From NCBI GenBank assembly GCA_963776375.1, contig CAVZMF010000002.1:1240001-1304000 (forward strand): a stretch of DNA of 64,000 bases, read 5' to 3'. The position numbers and the translations under genes are program-made. Of this stretch, positions 1 through 6,729 are shown one piece after another (position 1 is the first letter of the stretch; each line of letters starts with the position of its first letter). Source of the stretch: PALSA-612 sp963776375 (GTDB lineage Bacteria > Actinomycetota > Thermoleophilia > Gaiellales > Gaiellaceae). The notes below the pieces were generated by a model. It was not told the origin of the DNA. It searched no databases and saw only the letters and a list, made by a program, of their open reading frames with translations.

Positions 1-171
1 CTCGTCGACAGCGCCGCGGATCGTGAGCGTCCACTCGTCGAGCGGCGTGTGCGGCGTCGGTCCCGCCGACAGCACCGGGAAGTCGTCCGTCAGGTACTGG
101 CCAGGCGGCACCCGAGACGGATCGGCGTCCGGCCTGCGCCGGCCGCGGAAGCCGCGCGAAACGAGTCCCAA
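1..171 (-). CDS. Sulfite-oxidase-like molybdopterin oxidoreductase, N-terminal part
   Basis: Only the first 57 codons are in the window; the rest lies beyond base 1. The reading begins LGLVSRGFRGRR and continues with a proline-rich segment and LDEWTLTIRGAVDE. This resembles the N-terminus of the sulfite oxidase/MsrP-like family, which binds molybdopterin and does redox chemistry on sulfite- or sulfoxide-type substrates. The start is TTG at 171-169. A strong AAGGAGG ribosome site lies in the last codons of the upstream hydrolase, six bases before the TTG, which decides the start and indicates translational coupling. No cofactor ligand is visible in this fragment, so the call rests on N-terminal resemblance and could be refined with the missing part. 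Confidence 0.55.
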   Translation of the reverse strand, partial: MGLVSRGFRGRRRPDADPSRVPPGQYLTDDFPVLSAGPTPHTPLDEWTLTIRGAVDE

Positions 172-172
172 C

Positions 173-576
173 TCAGGCCTCCTTCCGGGCGAAGCGGTCG
201 ACGAAAGCGAGCGCCGTGTCTGCGACCTCGCGCCAGCCGCTGTCGATCGTCAGCGAGTGCCCGCGTCCCGGGATCTCGACGTACTCGGTTACGCCCTCGT
301 TCTTCTGCTGCTTCTTGTACGACGCCTTGGCGATCGCAGGCGGCACCGTGTGGTCCTCGTCTCCGACCACGATCAGCATCGGGCCCGCTCGGGGTTCTTC
401 GTGTCGACCTTCGCCTCCGACCACGGGTTGAGGTTGGCGTTCGCGGCCTGGAAGATCGGCTCGCCCGAGCCCGGCACGGAGTAGACCACCGGCGTCTTCC
501 CCGACCCGTTCGCCCGCTCGACCTGCGCGGCCTCGTGCTCGGTGATCGCCACCGCCTGCGTCGCAGTCGCGCTCAT
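173..576 (-). pseudogene. Alpha/beta hydrolase remnant with its core deleted
   Basis: The reading starts MSATATQ and reaches GSGKTPVV, where alpha/beta hydrolases of this type normally continue into the oxyanion-hole strand. It then jumps straight to a C-terminal segment (SGEPIFQAANANLNPW). A second frame carries the lid/C-terminal part with GDEDHTVPP and the catalytic-histidine segment RGHSLTIDSGW. About 134 residues remain, against roughly 280 that I recall for the family, and the nucleophile elbow (GxSxG) is absent. In addition a G is missing in a G/C run near 386-392, which breaks the frame. The remnant cannot be an active hydrolase as read. Either a real in-frame deletion of about 450 bases or an assembly collapse would explain it. 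Confidence 0.6.
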
Positions 577-663
577 GCGTCCTCCTTCGTGTTCGATTCC
601 TCCAAGGAGTCAACTCGGCGCGGGCCGCTCCAATTCCGGCGGCGCGACGGAGCCGGGCCGCGG

Positions 664-1341
664 TTACGACCTGGTGAGGCCGATGCGGCTGTCGCTCTGC
701 CGGCCGACGATGACCCAGATCGCGTGTACCGGCCCGTCTCCGATCGCCCACAGGCGATGAGGCGAGGACGAGTCGAACGAGACCGAGTCGCCGGGGCCGA
801 GGTCGTACTCGTCGAAGCCGATCCGCACGCCCAGGCGGCCGCTGATCACGTAGCCGTACTCCTTGCCCCCGTGTGTGACGAGCGAGTCCTCGGGGCACGA
901 TTCGCTGCCCGGGTCGTACACGACGTGGAGGAACTCGAACGCGGGGTCGCTCGACGGCGTGAGGCGCTCCCAGGTCACGCCCGAGGCGAGCGTGATCACG
1001 GCGCGCTGGTCGGCCGTGACGAGCGGCGTCGCCGTCGCGGCCGTCGGCACTGCGGCGTCGAGCGGAGAGGCGCCGTCCCCGGCGAACAGGTCGCCCATCG
1101 TCAGCCGCAGCTCCTGCACGAGCGCGTAGAGCGTGCTCACGCTCGGGTTGACCTTGTCCCGCTCGATCTGCGAGATCAGGCTGGCGGAGACGCCGATGCG
1201 GCGGGCCACCTCTCGCAGGCTCAGCCCCATCTGCTCGCGCTGCGCGCGGAGCCGGGGCCCGATGTGGGAGGACTCGGGTCGCTGGGAGGGCGAGTATGCG
1301 GGCTCGGCGATGCCGGTAGCGTAGTTTCGAGGAAGCGTCAT
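664..1341 (-). CDS. XRE-family regulator with C-terminal cupin
   Basis: A 225-residue DNA-binding regulator. Residues about 28-85 form an HTH_3 domain (RAQREQMGLSLREVARRIGVS, ISQIERDKVNPSVSTLY), and residues about 135-215 form a cupin barrel (HGGKEYGYVISG, GPGDSVSFDSSSPHRLWA). Regulators of this architecture sense a small ligand in the cupin and usually control nearby catabolic genes; which ligand is unknown here. The ATG overlaps the stop of the E1-beta gene (ATGA at 1338-1341), so it is the regulator of, and co-translated with, the dehydrogenase operon. It is intact. Autoregulation of the promoter upstream of the SDR near 6560 is a reasonable inference. Confidence 0.88.
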   Translation of the reverse strand: MTLPRNYATGIAEPAYSPSQRPESSHIGPRLRAQREQMGLSLREVARRIGVSASLISQIERDKVNPSVSTLYALVQELRLTMGDLFAGDGASPLDAAVPTAATATPLVTADQRAVITLASGVTWERLTPSSDPAFEFLHVVYDPGSESCPEDSLVTHGGKEYGYVISGRLGVRIGFDEYDLGPGDSVSFDSSSPHRLWAIGDGPVHAIWVIVGRQSDSRIGLTRS

Positions 1342-2615
1342 CGCGACCCCAGTCTCCTCCCGATCTCGGACGCGATGCGCTCCGCTCCCGGGATGTGGGC
1401 GTCCTCGAGCGGCGGGCTGTAGGGGATCGGCGAGTCGGGCGTGGCGATGCGCCAGGCGTCGTCCAGGTCGCCGAGCCCCTCCTCGGTGACGAGCGCCAGG
1501 ACCTCTCCCGCCCAGCCGCCGGTCAGGGGGCCTTCCTCGACCACGACGAGGCGGTTCGTCTTCGCCAGCGAGGCCAGGATCGTCGACCGGTCGAGCGGCC
1601 GGATCGTCCGCACGTCGACGACCTCCGCGTCGATGCCGGAGGCGGCGAGCGTCTCGGCGGCGGCCAGGCTCTCGTGCACGCCGCGCATCGCGGACACGAT
1701 CGTCACGTCGCCGCCGGCGCGGACGACCGCGGCCTCGCCGAGCGGCACCCTCTGTCCGTCCACCTCGCCCTCGAGCGTGTACAGGCGCTTGTGCTCGAAG
1801 AAGAGCACCGGGTTGTCGTCCTCGATGGCCGACCGCAGGAGCGACTTCGCGTCGGCCGGCGTGGAAGGCGCCACGATCTTCACGCCCGGGACGCCGGTGA
1901 ACCACGAGACGGGCATCTGCGAGTGGATCGCGCCGAAGCGGCCGCCTCCGCCGACGACCGAGCGGATGACGACGGGCACGCTCACCTCGCCCTGCGTCAG
2001 GAACCAGTACTTCGACATCTGGTTGACGAGGCTGTCCATGACCAGCCCGAGGAAGTCGCCGAACATGATCTCCACGACCGGGCGCAGGCCACTGACAGCG
2101 CTTCCGAACGCCGCCCCCGCGAGCGCGAGCTCCGAGATCGGCGTGTCGAAGACGCGGGCCGGGCCGTACTTCTCGAAGAGTCCGGGCGTCGCCGCGAAGA
2201 CGCCGCCCGCGACGGCCACGTCCTCGCCGAAGAAGACGACGCGGTCGTCGGCGGCGAGCGCCTCGTCGAGCGCGTCGCGGATGGCGCTGCGGAAGTCGGT
2301 CGTCCGCCGGTCGACGGCCTGCGCAGACGCCGCCGACGGCGCTGCGGACGGCGCAGGCCCCTGCTGCTCGGCGGCCGCGTCGCCCGTGTCCAGCGTGGCG
2401 ATCGGGTCGCCGAGCCGCGCCGTCCCGCCCTCGAGCACGAGCACGCTCGCGATCACGCCGTCCGCCTCGGCCTCGTACACGATCGTGGCCTTGTCCGTCT
2501 CGATCTCGACCAGCGGCTCCCCGCGCGCGAACGGCTCCCCCGGCTGTTTCAGCCACTGCAGGATCGTCCCCTCCTCCATCGAGTCGGACAGCTTGGGCAT
2601 CGTGAGCTCGGCCAT
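1338..2615 (-). CDS. 2-oxo acid dehydrogenase E1-beta with fused lipoyl domain
   Basis: A 425-residue protein. Residues 1-80 are a lipoyl domain with the lipoylation site ETDKAT (Lys42), followed by an Ala/Pro-rich linker (about 81-108) and a full transketolase-type E1-beta chain (about 110-425; FGEDVAVAGG, PISELALAGAAFG, GGGGRFGAIHSQ, DVRTIRPLD). With E1-alpha it forms the thiamine-diphosphate E1 that decarboxylates a 2-oxo acid and reductively acylates lipoate. Lipoyl-E1-beta fusions are known for some pyruvate dehydrogenases. Neither E2 acyltransferase nor E3 is present in the window, so the fused domain may stand in for the E2 swinging arm or interact with a distant E2. Substrate (pyruvate, acetoin or branched-chain) is undecided. 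Confidence 0.88.
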   Translation of the reverse strand: MAELTMPKLSDSMEEGTILQWLKQPGEPFARGEPLVEIETDKATIVYEAEADGVIASVLVLEGGTARLGDPIATLDTGDAAAEQQGPAPSAAPSAASAQAVDRRTTDFRSAIRDALDEALAADDRVVFFGEDVAVAGGVFAATPGLFEKYGPARVFDTPISELALAGAAFGSAVSGLRPVVEIMFGDFLGLVMDSLVNQMSKYWFLTQGEVSVPVVIRSVVGGGGRFGAIHSQMPVSWFTGVPGVKIVAPSTPADAKSLLRSAIEDDNPVLFFEHKRLYTLEGEVDGQRVPLGEAAVVRAGGDVTIVSAMRGVHESLAAAETLAASGIDAEVVDVRTIRPLDRSTILASLAKTNRLVVVEEGPLTGGWAGEVLALVTEEGLGDLDDAWRIATPDSPIPYSPPLEDAHIPGAERIASEIGRRLGSR

Positions 2616-2624
2616 CGCTAGTGC

Positions 2625-3599
2625 CTAGCCCTTGAACTCGCTGAAGGTCCGCGGCTCGGGGAACGGGGCGGCGAGCCCCCGCTGCTCGTGCTCGGCGAGC
2701 TGCGCCTCGACCTCCGCGTCGACGCGGTCGATCCTGGAGGCGTCCACGCCGTCCTGCTCGAGCCGTGCGCGCAGCACGACGAGCGGGTCGCGCTCGCGCC
2801 ACCGGTCGAGCTCGCCCTCGGGCCGGTACTTGCCGGGGTCGCTGCGCGAGTGGCCGACGAAGCGGTAGGTGATCGCCTCGACGAAGTACGGCCCGCCGCC
2901 TCCACGCGCATGCTCGGTCGAGCGCGCCGCCGCCTCGCGGACGGTCCAGACGCTCATGCCGTCGATCGTCTCGGCAGGCACCTCCATCACCTCGGCGCGG
3001 GCGCGGATCGGCCCCGCCGTGACCGACTCGAACGCCGTGTACTCGCCGTAGCCGTTGTTCTCGCAGACGAGCACGACGGGCAGCGACTGCACCTTGCAGA
3101 AGTTGAGGCACTCGAAGAAGTAGCCCTGGTTCATCGCGCCGTCGCCGAAGTACGCGACCGCCACGCCGCCGGTACCCCGCAGTGCGAGCGCGGCGCCGGT
3201 GGCGGCGGCGATGCTGCCGCCCACGATCCCGAAGCAGCCGATCAGCCGGTCCCGCGGCGAGGTCACGTTCATCGAGCCGGCAAGGCCGCCGTTGATGCCC
3301 GTCGCCCGGCCGAGCATCTCGTCGAGCAGCTTCTGAGGGTCGACGCCGAGCGCGAGGGCATGCCCGTGGCCGCGGTAGGTCGCGGCGACGCGGTCGCGCT
3401 CCTCGAGGATGCTCGCGAAGCCGACCGCGACCGCTTCCTGCCCGGAGTAGAGATGGGTCGTCCCGTAGATCTCGCCGCGGAGGAAGAGCGACTGGACGAG
3501 ATCTTCGAAGCCGCGGATGAGCCGCATGCGCCGGTAGAGGTCGACGTACAGGTCGAGGTCGTCGAGCGGCGCCGACTCCACGGGCGTCGTGGCGGTCAT
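2625..3599 (-). CDS. 2-oxo acid dehydrogenase E1-alpha
   Basis: A 324-residue E1-alpha chain of the dehydrogenase_E1 family. The thiamine-diphosphate motif runs from FGDGAMNQG to CENNGYGEYT (GDG...NN), and YRGHGHALALG and the C-terminal TYRFVGHSRSDPGKYR loop are in place. It partners the lipoyl-fused E1-beta nine bases downstream. Its ATG overlaps the bicupin stop (ATGA at 3596-3599), which fixes the start. The length is typical of acetoin/pyruvate-type E1-alpha in actinobacteria. The neighbouring cupin and M24 hydrolase suggest that the 2-oxo acid comes from degradation of an amine or amide rather than from central metabolism, which is inference. Confidence 0.9.
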   Translation of the reverse strand: MTATTPVESAPLDDLDLYVDLYRRMRLIRGFEDLVQSLFLRGEIYGTTHLYSGQEAVAVGFASILEERDRVAATYRGHGHALALGVDPQKLLDEMLGRATGINGGLAGSMNVTSPRDRLIGCFGIVGGSIAAATGAALALRGTGGVAVAYFGDGAMNQGYFFECLNFCKVQSLPVVLVCENNGYGEYTAFESVTAGPIRARAEVMEVPAETIDGMSVWTVREAAARSTEHARGGGGPYFVEAITYRFVGHSRSDPGKYRPEGELDRWRERDPLVVLRARLEQDGVDASRIDRVDAEVEAQLAEHEQRGLAAPFPEPRTFSEFKG

Positions 3600-4498
3600 G
3601 CCAGAGCCCTCTCGGGCAGCCGCTCGGCGAGGTACTCCCAGTCGCGCTCGAAGCGGTAGGAGTGGCGGTCGGGCGGGCCCGGCGCCGAGGTCTCGAGCCA
3701 CTTCACGGTGCCGCCACGCGTCTCGTAGAACGCGTGGACGCAACCGACGCCCGTCCAGAAGACGTCGCCCGGGCGCAGCGTGTAGCGGTCGCCGTCCGCG
3801 ACGACGTCGACCTCGCCCTCGAGCATGTAGTAGGACTCCTCGAAGGGATGGTCGTGCGGGTGGGCGACGGCGCCCGGCTTGTATCCGACCATGAACATCG
3901 TGTGCAGCTGCGCGTCGAGGCGCTTGTCGACGAGCATCTTCACGGTGATCCCGCTGTACAGGAGCGCCGCGGTGGCCATGCTCGCGGAGACGGTCGGCTG
4001 CGAGACCTTCGCGCCCGCGCTCAGCCGGTCGACGTCCATGTCCTCGTCGGAGAGGAAGAACAGGTTCCGGTTGCGCGGGTCGCGGAGATCGAGGTCGGCG
4101 GGCGCCTCGGCGGGAGCGTCCCCGAGGAAGAACGTGTCGGGCGGCTGGTCGGGCCCACGCGGGCGCGGCGACGCCATCTCGATCCACTGGGCGTGCCCGT
4201 CGCTCCGCCAGGCATGCGGCAGGCCGACCGGGAGCGCGCCGCAGGCGTTCGGCCTCAGCCTGACGCCGCGGCCGTCCAGGTAGAGCACCGGCTCGCCGGA
4301 GAGCACGTAGAAGCTCGACTCGAACGAGTGCACGTGCGTATCGACGTGACCGTCGGCGAGCGAGACGAGGATCAGGCCGGTGTGCACGGCCCCCGTCGCC
4401 TCTCCGATCAGCACCGCCCGCGTCAGCCCCCGGCTGTGCCCGGGCAGGGCCGGCTCGAGCGCGATCTCCTCCCGGCGGATCAACCGGTAGCGCTTCAC
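3596..4498 (-). CDS. Two-domain cupin protein
   Basis: A 300-residue bicupin. The first barrel (about 40-110) contains VDTHVHSFESSFYVLSG and a PNACGALPVGLPHAW segment. The second (about 195-275) contains AHPHDHPFEESYYMLEG, RPGDVFWTGVGCVHAFY, with His/Glu residues placed as metal ligands. Such proteins can be metal-dependent isomerases, dioxygenases or ligand binders, resembling ureidoglycine aminohydrolase-like bicupins in general layout, but no specific reaction can be assigned. The GTG start overlaps the TGA of the M24 gene (GTGA at 4495-4498), and its own stop overlaps the E1-alpha start, so it is embedded in the operon. Confidence 0.8.
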   Translation of the reverse strand: MKRYRLIRREEIALEPALPGHSRGLTRAVLIGEATGAVHTGLILVSLADGHVDTHVHSFESSFYVLSGEPVLYLDGRGVRLRPNACGALPVGLPHAWRSDGHAQWIEMASPRPRGPDQPPDTFFLGDAPAEAPADLDLRDPRNRNLFFLSDEDMDVDRLSAGAKVSQPTVSASMATAALLYSGITVKMLVDKRLDAQLHTMFMVGYKPGAVAHPHDHPFEESYYMLEGEVDVVADGDRYTLRPGDVFWTGVGCVHAFYETRGGTVKWLETSAPGPPDRHSYRFERDWEYLAERLPERALA

Positions 4499-5817
4499 AC
4501 CGTCGACCGGGCCGTCTCCCGCTCCAGCAGGTCGGCGCCGCGGACGTAGGTCTTGCCGGCGACGAGGAGTTCCTCGGCGGGGAAGCGGGTGAGGATCTCG
4601 TTGCCGTCCTTGGTGACGACGACTTCTTCCTCGATGCGGGCGGCGGAGTGCCCGTCGGTCGCGGGGCAGTAGGTCTCCAGCGCGAAGACCATGCCCTGCT
4701 CCAGCTCGACCGGGCAGTCGAGTGAGTGGACGCGGGAGATCATCGGCGGCTCGTACAGCCCGACGCCGACGCCGTGCCCGAACTGCAGGCCGAAGCAGCT
4801 CTCCTCGTCGGGGAAGCCGAGCTCCTGCGCGGTCGGCCACACGGACGCGATCTCGTCGGTCGTCGTCCCCGGCCGGACGAGCTCGATCGCCGCGTCCAGC
4901 CACTCCCGGCACTGCTTGTACGCGTCCAGCTGTGACTGCGAGACGCCGCCGACGTTGAACGTGCGGTAGTAGCACGTCCGGTAGCCCATGAACGAGTGGA
5001 TGACGTCGAAGAACGCCTGGTCGCCGGGGCGCAGCAGGCGGTCCGAGAACACGTGCGGGTGCGGGTTGCAGCGGTCGCCGGACACGGCGTTGATCGCCTC
5101 CACCTGCTCCGAGCCCATCTCGAACAACAGCTGCTGCGCGCGTGCGACGATCTGATGCTCGTACACGCCCGGGCGCAGCAGCTCGTAGATCTCCTCGTAG
5201 ACCGCGTCGACGATGCCGCAGGCGTGGTCGAGCAGCGCGATCTCGTCGGCCGTCTTGATCTTGCGCGCCTCCAGCATCACCCGGGAGCCGTCGACCACCT
5301 GCACACCGGCCCGCGCCAGCGCCTCCAGCGTGACCAGATCGGCCATGTCCACGCCGACCGGCTCGCCCTCCAGCCCCCGCTCGTGCAACTCGACCACGAT
5401 CTTCTTCGCCAACCCGTCGGGCACGCCCGTCTCCACCGGCATCGCGCCGCGCATCGGCGCGACCCCGGCACGGAAGTTCTCCGCCGGCAACCACGGCGCA
5501 AACAGCCGATGATGGCGAGCTGCCGAGCCGAAGTCCCACAGGATCGGGTCGTCGCCCCGGGCAAGCAGCGCGAAGCGGGCGTTCTTGTCCCGCGCCCACT
5601 CCCCGATATGCGTGCTCGTGACATACCGGATGTTGTTCGGATCGAACAACAGCAACGCCCCAAGCTCCGACGCCCCCAACGAGCTCTTCGCCCGCGCCAA
5701 CCGCTCCGACCGCAGCCGCGAGAAATCGATCCGCTGCTCCCAATCCACCGCCATCGTCGCGCCCCGCGATGCGATGTTGGGCGATGCGATGTTGGGCGAT
5801 GCGATGTTCGTCGTCAC
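4495..5817 (-). CDS. M24-family peptidase/creatinase-like hydrolase
   Basis: A 440-residue protein with a creatinase N-domain (about 25-175, FDPNNIRYVTSTHIGEWARD) and an M24 pita-bread domain (about 190-430: EEIYELLRPGVYEHQI, FGHGVGVGLYE, ETYCPATDGHSAARIEEEV). M24 members are Xaa-Pro peptidases, creatinases or ectoine-type amidohydrolases. The segment where metallopeptidases have two aspartate ligands reads FFDVIHSF then GYRTCYYRTF, so the second aspartate appears replaced by Tyr; this favours a creatinase-like or altered-metal enzyme. The GTG start at 5817 adds a 15-base-repeat-encoded tail (NIASP NIASP NIASR); an internal ATG at 5754 is an alternative start. It probably releases a substrate feeding the downstream dehydrogenase. 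Confidence 0.8.
   Translation of the reverse strand: MTTNIASPNIASPNIASRGATMAVDWEQRIDFSRLRSERLARAKSSLGASELGALLLFDPNNIRYVTSTHIGEWARDKNARFALLARGDDPILWDFGSAARHHRLFAPWLPAENFRAGVAPMRGAMPVETGVPDGLAKKIVVELHERGLEGEPVGVDMADLVTLEALARAGVQVVDGSRVMLEARKIKTADEIALLDHACGIVDAVYEEIYELLRPGVYEHQIVARAQQLLFEMGSEQVEAINAVSGDRCNPHPHVFSDRLLRPGDQAFFDVIHSFMGYRTCYYRTFNVGGVSQSQLDAYKQCREWLDAAIELVRPGTTTDEIASVWPTAQELGFPDEESCFGLQFGHGVGVGLYEPPMISRVHSLDCPVELEQGMVFALETYCPATDGHSAARIEEEVVVTKDGNEILTRFPAEELLVAGKTYVRGADLLERETARSTV
5771..5815. repeat. 15-base tandem repeat at the 5' end of the M24 gene
   Basis: Two exact copies of GCGATGTTGGGCGAT (5771-5785 and 5786-5800) are followed by a third that matches for its first eight bases. 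On the minus strand they encode NIASP, NIASP and NIASR at residues 4-18 of the M24 protein if translation starts at GTG 5817. The length is a multiple of three, so copy-number change would keep the frame. If translation starts at ATG 5754 the repeat is in the leader instead. Confidence 0.85.
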
Positions 5818-5851
5818 TGTGTCACCTGTCCCTCGCTGTCGATTCCGGGTG

Positions 5852-6559
5852 CTACTGCAGCAGCCATCCGCCGTCCAGTTCCAGGTTGACGCCGTTCACG
5901 GCGCCGTTCTCGAGCAGGAAGATCGATGCGTCCACGACCTCGTCGGTGGTAACCAGGCGGCCGAGCGGCGTGCGCGTTCGCACGTTCTCGAGCATCTCCG
6001 CCGGCTTGCCCTCCCACTCCGGCGTGTCGCCGACGATGCCGGGATGGATCGCGTTCACGCGAACCGGCGCGAGCTGGACGGCGAGCGTGCGGACGAGGCC
6101 CTCGACGCCGCCGTTCACCGTCGTGATCGTCGTCGAGCCCGGATAGGGGCGGCGCAGCGCCTGCCCTCCGAAGAGGAGGATCGAGGCCGTCGACGTCAGC
6201 CGCGGAGCCAGCACGTGCACGACCTCGGTGTAGCCCACGAGCTTGAGCGTGACGAGGCGCAGCGCGCGGCCGAGGTCGTAGCTCTCGACCGCGTTCTGGT
6301 CGCGCTCGATCGCCGCCAGGACGAGATGGTCGACCGAGCCGACATCTTCCAGGCCGGAGGCGATCGTCTCCGGGGCGGCCAGGTCGAGGGCGCGCCAGGA
6401 GACGGCGCCGGGCCCGGCGATCCCGCCTGCGACCTCGGCGCAGCGCCCGTCGCTGCGGCCCGTGATCACGACGTCGCGGCCCCGGGCAGCGTAGGTCCGG
6501 GCCAGGCCCAGGCCGATCCCGGAGGTGCCGCCGACGATGACCACGGATCCGTCCGCCAC
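5852..6559 (-). CDS. SDR-family protein with altered active site
   Basis: A 235-residue Rossmann-fold protein. The nucleotide motif GGTSGIG (residues 10-16) and the C-terminal LDGGWLL are normal. The catalytic YxxxK of short-chain dehydrogenases is replaced: the segment before GGVEGLVRTLA reads ITTVN, so Tyr is Ile and Lys is Asn. It therefore probably does not catalyse the standard NAD(P)H redox reaction and may be regulatory, structural or a different enzyme. It is the first gene of the minus-strand operon, 34 bases ahead of the M24 gene. The start is GTG at 6559, placed seven bases after a good -10 box, so the mRNA is predicted to be leaderless. Confidence 0.8.
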   Translation of the reverse strand: MADGSVVIVGGTSGIGLGLARTYAARGRDVVITGRSDGRCAEVAGGIAGPGAVSWRALDLAAPETIASGLEDVGSVDHLVLAAIERDQNAVESYDLGRALRLVTLKLVGYTEVVHVLAPRLTSTASILLFGGQALRRPYPGSTTITTVNGGVEGLVRTLAVQLAPVRVNAIHPGIVGDTPEWEGKPAEMLENVRTRTPLGRLVTTDEVVDASIFLLENGAVNGVNLELDGGWLLQ

Positions 6560-6566
6560 GGCCCGA

Positions 6567-6596
6567 ACGATAAACGGGCCGTACAGTCTCAGTCAA
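6567..6596 (-). promoter_or_regulatory. Predicted housekeeping promoter for the minus operon
   Basis: On the minus strand TTGACT (6596-6591) and TATCGT (6572-6567) are separated by 18 bases, a close match to a SigA-type promoter. The expected transcription start falls at 6559-6560, the GTG of the SDR gene, so the transcript would have no 5' leader. Confidence 0.6.
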
Positions 6597-6633
6597 CTAA
6601 TTCGGCGTAGTCAAGCCGGATTCCGCGCTCTGC

Positions 6634-6663
6634 TTGCCGATGTGGGCGGACCAGTGGTAAGAA
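6634..6663 (+). promoter_or_regulatory. Possible promoter for the amidohydrolase
   Basis: TTGCCG (6634-6639) and TAAGAA (6658-6663) lie 18 bases apart and face the amidohydrolase at 6730. This would leave a 5' leader of about 60 bases ending in a GGAG ribosome site at 6720-6724. The -10 match is moderate, so this is tentative. Confidence 0.35.
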
Positions 6664-6729
6664 TCACGCAACGCCCGTGCAGCCTGTCTTGACGGGCGGA
6701 GGACAGTCTCGAGACTGAAGGGAGATGTC

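Noticed and set aside
49..2628. Long plus-strand open frames opposite the regulator and E1-beta genes
   Set aside because: They mirror the minus-strand genes, are Arg/Pro/Ala-rich with no domain, and arise from GC-biased third positions. The same holds for long frames opposite most genes in the window.
5771..5815. CRISPR or operator iterons
   Set aside because: Units are only 15 bases, contiguous, in frame and without spacers; a coding microrepeat is sufficient.
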